Assembly: GCA_903813345.2 (NCBI GenBank)
Contig: CAIIXF020000008.1
Span: 18,894,822-18,958,821 of the forward strand
DNA: 64,000 bases
Source of the DNA: Owenia fusiformis
Taxonomy: Eukaryota > Annelida > Polychaeta > Sabellida > Oweniidae
Direction: 5' to 3'
Numbering within the stretch: position 1 is the first letter of the stretch; each line of letters starts with the position of its first letter. The translations under genes and the position numbers were made by a program. A model generated the notes under the pieces. The model had not been told where the DNA came from, did not search any database, and worked only from the letters and a program-made list of their open reading frames with translations. Below, piece by piece: positions 14,901 to 29,900 of this stretch.

Positions 14901-17900
14901 GTGTTCCATCTACACAGGTTTTACTACAGGTTTAAACACTGGTCAAAATCATTCATCAATGAACATACTCATCAATATTTTGAACTATTTTCACGAGAAG
15001 ATTAAAACTTACTGTACATTCTTGATCATGTCAAGTTTTTTCTTCATCCTGTAAGAACACTGGAGGGCATGCGCACAATCATTCTCATGTTTGTAGCCTG
15101 GCAGTCCAAATATGACAAGGAAGGTACAGCCTTTGTCAAACATGAACACTTTGTTGAGACAGCCTGGAGTTAATTGCAAGAACAACTAGGCATCAGCGTA
15201 GAAATTTTGAGCCAATTCCATCAACTGATATATGAGTATTATCAAAGATTATGTTTTTTTACGAAAAAATGGCAGCCATTTTGAAATTCAGGTGCCATCT
15301 TCGAAATTTTTTCTTGAGCAGTGCTCATTTGTCCTATGGCATCAAGCCATCTTGAAAATTCCATCTTGACTATATCTCCTGCGTCCCTGGGTATCAGCAT
15401 ATCATGTGAACGCAAATCTGTCTACCGGTACACAGAATTATCATAGATTACATTTTTTTATGAAAAATGGCCGCCATTTTGAAATTGAAAATGTCTTCTT
15501 CAGCTAAGCTCCTTTGCCTTTAGGCATCAGCATATAAAATTTGAACAAAATCCGTCAACTAGTATTTCAGTTTTCAAAGATTAATTTTTTTACGAAAAAC
15601 GGTGGCCATTTTGAATTGAGTGGCTATATTGAAAATTCCTTCTCGAGCAGAGGTCCTACACCCATAAGCCTATAAAATTTGGACTAAATCTGTCGATCGG
15701 TTTTTGAGTTACCGCCTGACAGACTGACAAACAGACGGACGAATGGAAGGATGCATGGATGGAACGGACGGCTTTCCTATATCCCTCTCCAACTGCGTTC
15801 AGTGTGATAACCATATTAATTTTTTTAGCAGAGTAGAAGATTTCAACTGCCGATGAGAAAAAATAAAACTCACTAGGACCAGATTTTGAAATGTAGATCA
15901 AGATCACCAACAGATAATAAAATCATATAGGTCAATGTCACATCTGGACAGGTGAGGCTAACTGGACAGGTGAAAATAGTTGTAAATTCTCTGAGTATAA
16001 AAGCTCATGGGACAAAAATGAGTACTCACCTAGCATAGATCGCACTTCAGGATAGATGATATCAAATGCTGATTGTAATAGTTTTGAGGCCATTCTGTAT
16101 GGAACAGGAGCCAGTACCATGTTCATAAAGACAATGGACACCTGTCTGTTCTCTGAGAGGTACTCCAAAGGCTGGTCATCGTCCAACTAAATGAAACAAA
16201 ACAAGAACACAAATGTGTGCAATATGTTCATAAAGACAATGGACACCTGTCTGTTCTCTGAGAGGTACTCCAAAGGCTGGTCATCATCCAACTATATGAA
16301 ACAAAATAAAAGAATTCATGAAAAGACCTTTCCAATTATTAATATATGATGACACCTATCTCTATAATAGTTTTGAGGCCATTCTGTATGGAACAGGAGC
16401 CACTACCATGTTCATAAAGACAATGGACACCTGTCTGTTCTCTGAGAGGTACTCCAAAGGCTGATCATCATCTAACTATATGAAACAAAATAAAAGAATT
16501 CATGAAATTACCTTTCCAATAATTATCATATGATTATATATAGTAAAACCTGTCTTAGTGAACACCTCTCTTTAGTGAACACCTGTCTCTAGTAGACCCT
16601 TCTTCCATACATACTCTACTGCCTTCATTCTGTGTAAATTACTCTCTCTATAGAAACACCTAGTAACACTGGATTTTTTTCTGGGAAAAAAAATGTTCAA
16701 TAAACGTTTTTTTACGAAAATTGGCCGCCATCTTGAAAATTATTTCTTGAACAGAGCTACTGTGTCCCTAGGCATATTCATATAAATTTCAACCGAATCT
16801 GTTCACTGGTATTTGAGTTATCAAAGATTACGTTTTTTACGAAAAATTGCGGCCATTTTGAAATTAAGCGGCCATCTTGATCATATAAAATTTGAACCAA
16901 ATCCGTTCACTGGTATTTGAGTTATCAAAGATTACATATTTTTACGAAAAATGGCCGCCATTTTGAAATTAAGTGGCCATCTTGAAAATCTCTTTTTGTG
17001 CGAAACTCCTTTGTCCCTAGGCATCAGCATATAAAATTTGGACCAAATCCGTCGACTTGTATTTGAGTTATCAACGATTACATTTTTTACGAAAAATGGC
17101 GGCCATTTGAATTGAGCGGCCATATTGAAAATTCCTTCTCGAGCAGAGGTCCTACACTCATAAGGCATAAGCCTATAAAATTTGAACCAAATCCGTCAAC
17201 CGGTATTGGAGTTAACGCCTGGACGGATGGATGGACGGACGGACGGCTTCTCTATATCCCCCTCTAACTTCGTTCGGTGGGATAATAACCAGCATTTTAG
17301 AAAGAGGGATCCAGCACCAATGGATTACAAGATACAAGAGGGGGTAAGCATTCTGTTTTATTAAAGAAGTAATACAGAAAGAGATTTCATGATAAGAGAG
17401 AGAGGGCAGGAATTGTGTATTTGAGCTATTTGACAGAAAACAGAACTGATGATTAAGGGAGTAATAAGACAAAAAGATGTTAAGGACCAAAATGAAAACA
17501 AACAGATTCTAAGATAATTGACAAATTGTGTTTTGTTTATGTTATTTATAAGTACCCATCTTTAAAGCAAGGAATAAACTAATAGGGGATTCCATAAGAA
17601 GGAATTTTATGGGAAAAAAGATGAATGTATCCAATGAGAATATAATACACACTCTGACTTAACACTTTACATCTTCTCACAGCTTGTTTCCATAGGAACA
17701 CCACTGGAAAGATTCTCTGGTATCGAATTGAAGTACAGTAAAACTTGTTTAAGTGGAACACCATGTCTAAGTGGAACACCTTTGGTACCTCTGGAAATGT
17801 TCCACTTGGGAGGTGTTCCACTTAAAGTGGTTCATTTAACATTATGTCAGTTGGTATTGAAACTCAGAAAAGTGTACTATGCTACTTCTAGAGGTGTTCC

Positions 17901-20900
17901 ACTTTACATGTTTCACTGTATTTTATTCCCTTGCAAATGTTCAATTTATTCATTCCCTAGCAACAAGGTGTAAACAATCCTGTGGAAACATCAGTAACAT
18001 ACCTCCTACAAAGTTGAGATTCATACCATGAAATTAATCTCTAAAGCATTTTCATATTTTGAAAGCAACACCAAGTTTGATAACTTCGGCATATCAAATG
18101 TTAAAGCACCTGATTGCAAACATGCAGAGGAAACCCTGCTACTATTTTAGATATATCTTTAAAATGATTGAAAATACCCTGGGAACATCTGCTAGTACAC
18201 TTTATCCTCTGAGAAATTACATCATTTAAAGTTTGAGATTCAACCAATCAGAGAGCTACAACTGGTTGATTGACTCAACAAGTTTAGATGTATGTTAGTA
18301 AGCGTATCATGTGATGAAATACGAATATGAAGTATATAATACTTATCCCATTGATTTTTCAGTACTAAATGAGTATTTGTATAGTACTAAATTAGCACTC
18401 TGGCAATTTCACGTTCATTAGCTCAAAGCATTTTGAAAATGAGCACCAATAGGTCAAATCTCTTGAAGATGATTTTAAATGCCAAGTTAGACCAACACAA
18501 TGCCAACACAGACCTTTCTAACTGAATTAACAAATACCTAAATTGGTCTACCTAACATTTTAAATGCTGCCTCATCAGAATAAAGTAGGATATCTGTCTT
18601 ACTTTAATAATGAAAATGGTTAGCAAAATAGTCACTTTTCCTCATTGTCTAAATGATTCTCTAACTTCTATGAATCCCCTTAGAAAAATATCATTCTTGC
18701 CAAGTTTAAACTAAGAATTAACATGCAAAATGTCACCACCTGCCAATTGTTACAGATGTCGACCACCATACACCTACTGCTGTCCCCGAAAAAGTTGGAA
18801 AATTAATAACAATGTCATCACTTCTTGTGAATTAAGAGATAGGAAACAGTAGTATACATGTAAATAGTATATGAAAATATGTGGTATATGTATGTAAAGC
18901 CTCGAGTTGAAATCAAAGAAAGGGAGCTTTAATTATATTACATCTTCTGCATGCTTCATATCATGGATAAGTAGGGTTGACATCTACTACATCTAAAAAA
19001 TAAACAAGGTTGTGGGGCCCCTTAACAGCTACAGAGAAGATCATTATACCAAGGAACTGATCCACTTGGTGGTTTAGGTAAAAGTACATTGTATGGACAG
19101 CTTTTTACTAACTTTGGATGGATTCTTACTCTATTTAGAAATTAGAATTACTTATAATGATGAGTAAGATTTGAGATGAACTGTATTTTAAAGCTCATTT
19201 AATTCTGAACGCATCACTATCTTTTAATCTCAACAACTGAATATTCTACCAGCAATGGAATGTTTCCAGTCAAATAATATAGATGGGATTCTTGTGATTG
19301 TTGTACCATTGTAAAGAGATACAAAACTGAAGGAATACACTAGTTTAACACTGTAATTACAATTAACAGTCGGATTAATTCAAGTTAACTCCCATCATAA
19401 CTAATTGCAATGCTGTGGTATCAAGATCACGCCCTGTGAGCAAGAAGATAAAAGCTTGCTATCCTGATATACAGGTATAATGAATCATCCTATCTAGCCA
19501 GAAACCATGACATTAATGGAGTAGAGTATTGTGAATCCCATATTCAGCAGAGTAAAACAACACATATAGTACTCCCATTTACATATAGAAATATTTATTT
19601 ATTTATTTAGCCTCCAATACTGAAGAATAGTTTGACAATTAAAACAATCTTACACTATACCTTATGCTAATTAGACAATTACAATATCATGAATTATACA
19701 TGTATACATGGGCAAAATTTAGACCCAAAATATCAATGGATACATTGGTAAATCAGCTAAAAAATCTTCTGTGGTACATAATTGATACACTCTTACATGA
19801 AATAATCAAAACATGATCCCAATTTTTCATTGGAAACTCCATGCCTAAAATAATGTTATATAATACCTCACATGAAAGTATCTTAAATGTAGGATTTTCC
19901 TTAATCAAATTTTCAATCATAATCTTTCTGATATCAACATAATTATCACAACCCATAATAAAATGATAAAGATCCTCTAATGAGTTATTATTGCATTTCT
20001 TACATTCCCTATTTTCTCTAGGTAAACCATGGTTGTTAATTTCTAAATTATGTATACCACATAGCAACTTAATCATCATATTACATTTTTGCTTAAGTTC
20101 AGGATGTTTAAGTCCTAAGTAATACCAGATAGAAGGAATGTCAACATGCAACTGTACAGTTCTAAAATCTTGAAGTTGAATACTCATTGATAAAGATTGT
20201 CTCCAACTATTAAATTCAAAATCCCTAACATTGTTCTTACATATTTTTTTCCAAAGAAACTTTGACATATTTATACAACCATTGTACATGAAGCTCACAA
20301 CATTGTCCAACAATTTATATTTATTTAAAATAGTAATATACTCTTTAGTAATACCACCTGCTTGATGATTCACTAAACATTCAAACACTCTAAATATAAA
20401 AATGTTTCTATAAATATTACTGGCACCCAAGGACAATATGTTGAAACAGAACATTAGCTTACATAGCTCAATATTATATGATATTCCTCTCCACCCCAAT
20501 AATGCCAAGCATGCATCATTTGGTGTATTCTGAGGTAAATTCTGAATAGATTTACACATGTGTTTATGAGTTTTTTCATAAAGTTCAACCTCCTGCTTAT
20601 TAAAAGATCTAACTTCTGCTCCATATAGCATTTTAGGTATCATTACAGATTGGTAAACCTTAGAAAGTATTAGGGGGTTTAAACCATCATTCCTCATTCT
20701 GGCTCCTACACATGCATAAAAATTACATCTTGCATCACTTATTGTAGCATTAACATTCCTCAACTTATCAGAATTATTATTTGCATAAACATTAACACCA
20801 AGATGCTTATATGAATTCTCCTCATTAATTACAAGGTTTTCAATTGTAATGTTGGTACCTTCAGAGTGTTGTCTTTTCTTTTTCTGACTTTTTGTCTCTC

Positions 20901-23900
20901 CAAAAACCATAATTGCGCTCTTGGAAGCATTAAATTGAAATCGCCACTTATTGGCATAATTATTAGCAAGTTTTAATTGATCAATTAATTTACTCTTGTG
21001 TATAGCTAGAATTGCTAGATCATCAGCATAACACACACAACTCACATTTAATGATCCAACTTTACATGAGTTATTATTTGCAAGCAAGTTAATAAGTGGA
21101 TTTATAAATAAAAGGTACAAATACATGGAGATCTTTCCACCTTGTTTTAAACCCTGTCTATTAACAAACCATTCAGAATTTGCACCATGTATGAAAACAG
21201 AGTCCATAGAGTTTATATAAGATTGACGCAAAATTCTCCAAAATTTCCCTTTAATACCAGCGTCATATATTTGAGCAAATAACCCATCAATCCACACCGT
21301 GTCGTATGCCTTCTTTGTGTCTAAAAATGCAGCAACAATCTTACTTCCATTTTCAACATTATGAGCTATAGCCTCTTGAAGAAGAAGGGATGAGTGAAGA
21401 GAACTACATTTAATCTTATTAGCACCCTGTAACTCTGATATTGTCTGATAACTATGACCATACCGCAATTCCCTCTGAAGTAAAATCTCATCATATAGTT
21501 TACACAATGATGATTGAAGTGTTATACGTCTGTAACTATCTTTATCAAGTTTCTTCTTTTTTCCTCCTTTATATACTGGAATTATAACACCCCGTTTAAA
21601 GTTCTTAGGTGAATATTCTTCATTAATCAACATATTAAATAGAAATGCTATAGTTTTAAAAGTGTGATCACCAGCATACAAAAATTGTTCATATGGTATG
21701 CCATCATAACCTGGTGCCTTGGCCTTAGGTAACTTATAACAGGATTCCCTGACTTCATCTACAGTTATAACATTCTGAAATTGTGGAGAATCATGACCAG
21801 TTTCATCCTCTATACACTTTATTCTCTGTTCAATTGCACATTTAAAAGTATCATCATATATATTGTTCATTTGGTCAGGTGAAGCTAACTTCTCAAAATA
21901 TTGTTTCCATGACTCCCTAACCTCTTCAGCATCAGTCAATAAAATTCCTTCTTCATCAAGTATAACATCAGGTAATCTTGACATTTTCTTGCCTTTGTTT
22001 AATAAATACCACAGGTCTTTTTGTGAAACACTAGCATCTTCAATTGTGATATCAATTTGTTTGTTATATTCATACTCAGCTTGCCTTAAAGCTTTTCTTA
22101 AAGCCTTTTTAGACTCTTTCATTTTAATCCAAAGAACATTATTGGATTCCCTTGGTTTTCCCGCTGCACACCAGTTATCATAAGCAATCTTTTTATCCTT
22201 TGTTATCTGGGGTAATAGTGGGTTACATTTCCAGTAGGGTTTACCATTCTTTTTCCTGAACCGTATTTTAGGTATAGATAAATTGGCAGCTGAATTAAAA
22301 TTTTTAGTTATACTTTCCATAAACTCCTCTATTTCACTAGGTGAGAATTTTCTTTTATCAAATGTGTTGTCATTATCTATAGATTTCTCTTCATTCAGCC
22401 TCTTAAATAAAGATTCCACTAAAGGAAAATAATTGTCATTTATAAAATCTTTAGACACCTTATTCCATGCAAGTTTAGAGGACTGCATAACATTCTCAGA
22501 ATTTTGGAAATTGCACTTTAATTCCAAAATTACTCTCACTGGCAAATGATCAGATGTATTAACAGGATTCTCTATATGCGAAACTTCAACTATTTGACTG
22601 TTCATATTATGTGGTATTAAAATATGATCAATACAAGAAACTGTTCCATTATATCCAGTGTATGTATACCTAGGACCTTTAAGTGTATGTATTGAGCTCA
22701 CACTGTTCATTTCATTCCTGTGAGTAAATTCAGATAACAGTGATCCTTGTGATTGAGGGTTACCACTATTTAAAGCACGAGGATCACCATTTAGATCCCC
22801 AATTATAATGCATCTCTGATGCATATCATTAGTTTCAATAATATTATCAATGATATCTAAGGCATTTGAATATGCAATACCATTGTCATTATCCTTAGAT
22901 GGTAAATAAACATTAAAAATGCACAATTTCTCACTATTCCCTTGTATTGTTAATTCTATACCACAAATTCTCTTATGTAGTACATGATTTACATCAAAAT
23001 GTAAATTAATATCACTTATTTGAATACAATGATTTAAAGATTTCCTCCAAAAAATAGCAATGCCACCACTCGCTCTACCAATCTTAAATACTCGCTTTGC
23101 ACACAGACTTAAACATTCAAAATCCGGGTGAAATGTACTTATTTCATTACATAAACCAGCATTGTATACCCAGTGCTCTGAAATTCCTAGAATATCTACA
23201 GTTGATAATAAATTGTACAGGAATGGTTTACATGTTGAAAATCCATGTACATTAAATGTTGAAATCCTTATTCCATTTACATTCTCCATAGTTCTGTTAG
23301 ATTCTTGTATACTATTATAACATAAAAATAACAATAAAGAAATTACTATTGTAACTGTGCTTAACATTAAAATGAGTTACTGGATATACACATCTACATA
23401 CAAGCTTAATAGCCTTTATCAGACCACCAATCTCTCTGATCATTGGTGTTTGAATAATATTGATCATCATGCCTTTCATCTTTGTACCAATAATCTTCAT
23501 CATAGTCATCATGATTGTCATAACACCTCTCACTTTCCTCATCATTATAATACCTATAGTCTCTATTTGCAAATCTGTTACTATTTCCACTAGCAACATG
23601 CCTACTTCTGTATGACTTTGATTCATACCCAATTTTATATTGAATATCATTTTGAGACCCTTTCAGCGTTGTCTCCTCGCCATCATCATGCTTTTGATAT
23701 CTGAACGCTTTTGCCTGTTGAAGCTTCTTGTTGGTTTTAGTTATCCATTTTTTACATTGGATATTTTGCGGCCAAAAGGATTCAGACATCATTTTTGATG
23801 AATCACCATCAGAGACAGAGACTTTGACGCCTACACTATTACGCTTATAACGGACCCTTACTACATCTGCACTTATAATTTTAACACCTTTGGTGCTACA

Positions 23901-26900
23901 ATATTTCTCCACTTTACATATTATATCTTCATTTTTCATTTCAGATGAAGCTTCCACATTGGATACATACATTCGAACACTCTTCTGACTGTTAACACCT
24001 GTTAGAATACTGTTTTCATTCTTATTAACCCTTTTCTTTTCTTGTCTTTTCTGTCTTTTTGATTTCACCATTTGAAAATCATCCTTTGAACTGGATGATA
24101 TTGCTTCAGCATATGACATATTATTTTGGTCACTAATCCCAGAGTTCATTGGAGAAAGTTTACCAGATGCAACCATAGTGCTATTATTGGATGGTTTAAA
24201 GTTCTCTTTTTCACACTTCTCCTCATCAATTGTAATCATCACTTTAGAATCATTCATTTTCATCCTAATTTCATCAATTTCTAGCATCATCAACTTCTCT
24301 AAAGATTCAACTTTTGTTTCCAGAGTTTTGATAATGCAGTCTTTCTCTTGAAGGTCCTTCTTGAACTTACGCTCAATGGAATCCAATGTTCGTTCCCATT
24401 TACGTTCAAGCTCATTCATTTCATTGGTCCTCTTCATATACTGGGCAAATTTCATATGCAGATCATTCAGTTCAACTGTATTTATCTGAGAATTTAACTC
24501 AACCTGAGAATTATCATGCATCAGATTCATTTCATCATTTGTGTCTGAATGATCAAGTTGGCTTCCCCCAACATTACAAGGATTAGACACAGGAACAGGG
24601 CCCTTTTGTGGAGTAGATGATATGGACTTCTGTTGACTGGGTTGGCATGGTTGAATTATCTTTGAAATTATCTGTCTAATTTCATACAGTGGACCCCCGT
24701 TTATAAAATTGTTCAGAGTGTAACAGTCTTCTGCAACAAATGCTTTGGCTGTAAAAATTAATAATTTAGATTCAAGATTGTGTATATAGGCACACCGTTC
24801 TTGGAAATCATTATTATTTTACTAGCTATACTGAGATACTCAAACAAAGAATAAACGATCTGAAGCTCAATGGATAGATTCATATTGAATTAAAGTATGC
24901 CTGTAACATTTAAGTGGGAACAGAAATTAGTTGGACAAGTAATACAAAATATTAAAACAATGTCATAACGAGTATTGCATATAAGAAAAGAATGAATCAA
25001 AATAATGCAAGTCTGAATAATGCAAGCTTCGGCAATGCAAGTCTAATAAATGCGAGATTCAATAATGCAAGTCTGATAAACGTGAGTTTCAGCAATGCAA
25101 GTCTGAACAATGCCAGCTCCAGCATTGCAAGTCTGAACAATATGCGCCTACTGGACTACAACAATACTTATCTGAACAACAGCTTCAACGCAAACAAAAG
25201 TCTACTGGGCAAATTGGACTGCTTAGATTACAGTGACTACTTGGACTACAAGGCAAATAAAAGTTGCTTTTTGTACTTTTACATTGTGATATTAATACTA
25301 CAAATAGTTGCACTTCTATTTGGATTGATAGGAAACATTTTAGTACTGATAGTTCTGTCAAAAGATAAAACAAAAGGCACACGTGTGTTTCTGCTAAAAT
25401 CCCTAGCTGTCACAGACTTACTCTTTTTGATGTGTTATACCATATTTACATTGCCAGTTGGTATAAACATTGATTTTGACTTAAATCTTTATATCAATCT
25501 GAAAGTCGGTTTCTTCAGAGCTGGAATATTATTAACAAACACCACTTGGACACTGGCAATATGGATGGTTGTCTTGGTGACAGTTGACCGATATATTCAC
25601 ATCGCAAAACCACTTAAAGCTCCAAGTATTGTTACCATCAAACGTATGAGAATATCAGTGGGAGTTTTGACAATTTCATCCGTTATATTAAACCTTCCAA
25701 TTTCCCTTTGTGTTGGTTTCTGTGAAAATTCACTACCTGACATTTTTGGCATCATCTTGAAATACACTGGACCTGTGATCACAGTTTCAATACTAAACTT
25801 TAAACTGGTTCAGTCTGTCAGACGATCAAAGAAGAATATTAAACAACTGAGTGAAGCTGCGGTCGAGGACAGGAAACAAACTTTAACAATGATATCTATT
25901 GTGTCTGTGTTCCTCTTGTGTTCTCTTAGTCTACTCATGAATGAAATAATTATCAAAATACAATTTTCTAACTCAAATTCCATATATATCTTAGATCATG
26001 TTTATCACTTTACAATGAGAGTAGCACACTTTTTGACAGTTTGTAATTCATCCTGTAATGTTATATTTTATTATATCTTTGGGAAAAAATTTAAGAGAGA
26101 ATTGAAAATAATTCTGCTGTGTAAACTAGCAACTTAAATATGCATGAAATAGAATTAACAATAAATATTGATCATTTAAATTATTAATATTTAAAAATTT
26201 GTATTGCCAAGGGTTCCCCAAGTAAAGTAAATCCTGTATATATATAGACTAATATGAACATTGTTTTGCCGAGAAAAAAACATTCATTGTTGGTAGGTGC
26301 TCACTACAGGCTCTACAGAGAGAGTACTTTATACAGAAGTCAGTAGAGTAAGTATAGAGGAGGGGTGTCCAATAGAGATATGTTCACTAATATAAAGAGA
26401 GTTGTTCGCTAAGACAGGTTTTACTAAAAAGTACAGTCTGACTTGACTTTGATATAAACTGTTGTTCAATAGCTAAACTCTTCTCTGATGAAGTTTATCA
26501 TGTTTAACATGTTTTCCTCATTTAAACTTTAAACAGATCTCTTCATGTGATTATCTGTGGAATGATATCACAAGGAACTCTACCCTTTGACAATCATATC
26601 ATTAGTACATTGCCCTCTAACTAGGACAGAGACCTCTTCATTTGATTATCTGTAGAATGATATCACAGGGATCATGATACCATAAGTACATTGTCCTCTA
26701 ACTAGGACTGATAGATCATTTATTGTAAAAAACGTCCCCCAACTTCGGCAATGCACTGTATATTTATATGTATTAAATTGGAATAAAATAGGAAAAAAAT
26801 GTGATTATCTGCTGAATGATATGCATCTTCTTTCTTTCTTTCATCTTTCTATTATTAATATTTCAATAGAGCTCTTCATGTGATTATCTGCGGAATGATG

Positions 26901-29900
26901 TCACAAGGAACTCTACCCTTTGACCATCATATCATTAGCACATTGTCCTCTAACAAGGACTGATATATAATTTGTTGTAAAAAACATCCACCAACTTCAG
27001 CAATGCACTGAATATTTATATGTATTAAATTGGAATAAAAAATGAGAGAAAATGTGATTATCTGCTGAATGATATGCATCTTTCTTCAATATAGAAATGC
27101 GAAGTCATTAATGAAGATTTATCATTCAATCTCTAAAATAGCAGATATGATCTCACTGAGCTTGGCATTTCCATGGTAACTGACATATCAGCCTGTTGCC
27201 TTAGTAATTGGCACTATAACCTCCTGAAAACATATCAGCATTATGAAGAATGGCAACTCTGAAGATCGCATAGATCTGCTTTCATAATCTAAGGCAATAG
27301 CCAAGAAGTTGTTTTTTCTTGTACATAGTATATTCTAGTGGGTTCCAGAAATAGAGTGGCCCTTGCCAATTGTTTTTATGACAGTATGTAGTGTGAAATG
27401 AGTTTACACAGCATTAGCAACTGTTGGGCTACCATATAATATCTAACAAGCTCAAGTGGATTTACAGTATTCATTTATCTAGTCAGTGAAGAAAAAACTT
27501 ATTGATGGTCTTACCTTTTAGCATTTTTACTATCTGATATATAATGAGGAGGCCCTCTGAAAAGCACCTCCTATAGCTTTTTAAGCTTTTCTTTTTTTCT
27601 TTATGAACTGATATTATTCTATATCATGTATATATACCAATATAATCTATTACATATCTAGAGATGTGACCTTTGGTTGACCTTCCGTGACCTTCAAAAG
27701 GACAAAAAAGTGGAACTTTCAAATTGAGCAAATCTTTTTGAGCAAATTCCAATATGACCTTAGATTTGAGATTTGAACTTTGACTGACTGACTTCAAATT
27801 TTCAAATGTGCCTATGGGGTCCTCCATAAGATTGCTTGTAAGCTTAGAATTGTTTTCATGGCCTGAGTTCGTCGCTTACATGCTAAATATAAGAGTTAGC
27901 TGACGTTTGGGAGTCTGACTTACCTTCAAAAGGTTAGAACCCGTATCTTAATGAAACCATATCAACTTTGTTCCGTCAACCATGGAGCATTTGCCACAAC
28001 ATCCAAGAGGTAAATCATGGACCGTGAAAATGAATGATATCCTTGTAAGTTCCGGAAGTTTCAATACGAAAAATTACCGAACATATGTGAAAACCGAATA
28101 TTTGTTCATTGTTTTCACGATTTACAGGTTCGTTTGTTCTTCAATGTTTTGGTCTAAATTATAAAGCATCACCAACAGGTCTTACTCTATTAATCGACTA
28201 ATACAGCAGATGGCTCATATTTCTACGTAGCATTTCGTTCAGACCAATAGTGGGAGTGTAGATCACGCAGTTACGTTCGTTGCGTACTTCACTTGAAATT
28301 GGTAATTTTAAATATTGGCTACTTCACTTAGCTTGGCGGATGTAGAACATTGCTTAATATTCTTTTAATTTTCACACCAGACATGCTTGGTTGACACGTC
28401 AACAAAGTAAAGTTCAAGGGTCAATGCGTGATTTCGTGATAACTACAACGCCTTCCCGGAAGTCAACATTGATGAAAAATGAAAAAGTCGGAAAAGCATT
28501 TACACTAATTTCTATCAAATGCTGTGTTTATGCATCATCATCGATGCAACAAAGGTGATATGGTTTCATTAAGATTTGGGTTCTAACCTTTAGAAGGTAA
28601 GTCAGACTCCCAAACGTCAGCTAACTCTTAAATTTAGCATGTTAGCGACGAACTCAGGCCATGAAAACAATTCTAGTGTCGCGTTATTCTCTATTCTTCC
28701 TCACATAATTTTCTCCTACTTCCAACTAGCTTTCTATTATATGGTCCTACTAGGGACCTGGGCTGAACTTGACAGAAAAGAAATTTCTATCAAAGTGAAA
28801 AATCTTACACATACAGTATTAGTATTAATCAGCTATTAAAATTTTGCACCAATCTTGAGATATTGAAGGCAAAAAAGGACAAAAAAGACTTTTCCAACTT
28901 GCTTCAAATTGGTCAGAAACCATGAAATGCAGAGATGTCCTGGTTCTCAACCATGGAATACTGCAGAATGGGATGTTTTCAAAGGAAAACTAATGCAAAA
29001 AAGTGTTTATAACCATGAAATGCAATGGTGCCATTCAATGATCATAATCGACCATCTAATTTCCATGACATTTTATTGCATTTGATGGCCATAGACCATT
29101 CAGCATGGACAAGTCAGTAATTTATGTGACCATTTCAAAAACCTTGAATTTCCAGAAACATAACATGCACTGCCATCATTGCCTCTATAGCTCAGTGGCA
29201 AAGCACTGAGCTGGAAGAAAATATTTTTAGGTGCTTTATTTTTTGAAAATAAAATCACTGCTATAGTGCTATGATGCCCTTATGCGATTCACACTTACAT
29301 GCTTCTTGGACAACTACTGAATATACAACATTCATTATTATGAATAAATGAAAATTCAAAAAAGGCCAAAAATCGTTACCTTTTTCAATACAGGTCTTGC
29401 AATGTAAAGTCGAACTGCATCTTCAGTTTGCTTGTCCATTGAGGTTAGTACAGACTTGCGAACTGCAAGAGTAAATATAGAATGAAAGTCATGCAAATGA
29501 TTAACAAGGCGTTAACGTGTAAAGTGTCACCACCTGCCATTTGTTATAGACTCTAAACTTGGAACACCAATCACCAACCAATGTCCTCAAAAAAATTGTT
29601 GACTATAAGAATATGTCACCACTTCTGGTGGTGACATAAAAATGGCACAATTATGATTCAACACCGAATGCCAAATAACATCCACAAAAAAGTTGGAAAC
29701 TATAACAATATGTCACCACTTCTGGTGGTGACATAAAAATGGCATCATTATAATTCACTGGGCTCACAGGGTATGGTAGGTGATATTTTGATGACAAGGC
29801 ACAGACGTGAACAATATCGTACCTAAAACACAGCATTGTGGTCTTGTTGACCAAGAAAGCAAGATGGCCGCAGAAAAGTTAATCAGCTCTAGAACTTATC

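Larger units (their letters stand above)
19588..24825 (-). mobile_element. Two-ORF LINE with AP-type endonuclease, same strand as the host gene
   Basis: The element runs on the minus strand inside the cyclase intron 16186-29380. Its 3' end has a tail of AAAT repeats (19588-19608 on the plus strand, read in reverse). The two ORFs are close together. Upstream of the first ATG of ORF1 the frame stays open to about 24825 with protein-like sequence, so the 5' end is probably truncated there and the true ORF1 start is missing. The domain set is that of the Jockey/CR1/I-type LINE superfamilies; I cannot fix the clade by eye. Confidence 0.85.

Noticed and set aside
23315-23650. 111-codon minus-strand frame between ORF1 and ORF2 of the LINE
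   Set aside because: Methionine-rich alternate frame overlapping ORF1; not a third ORF.
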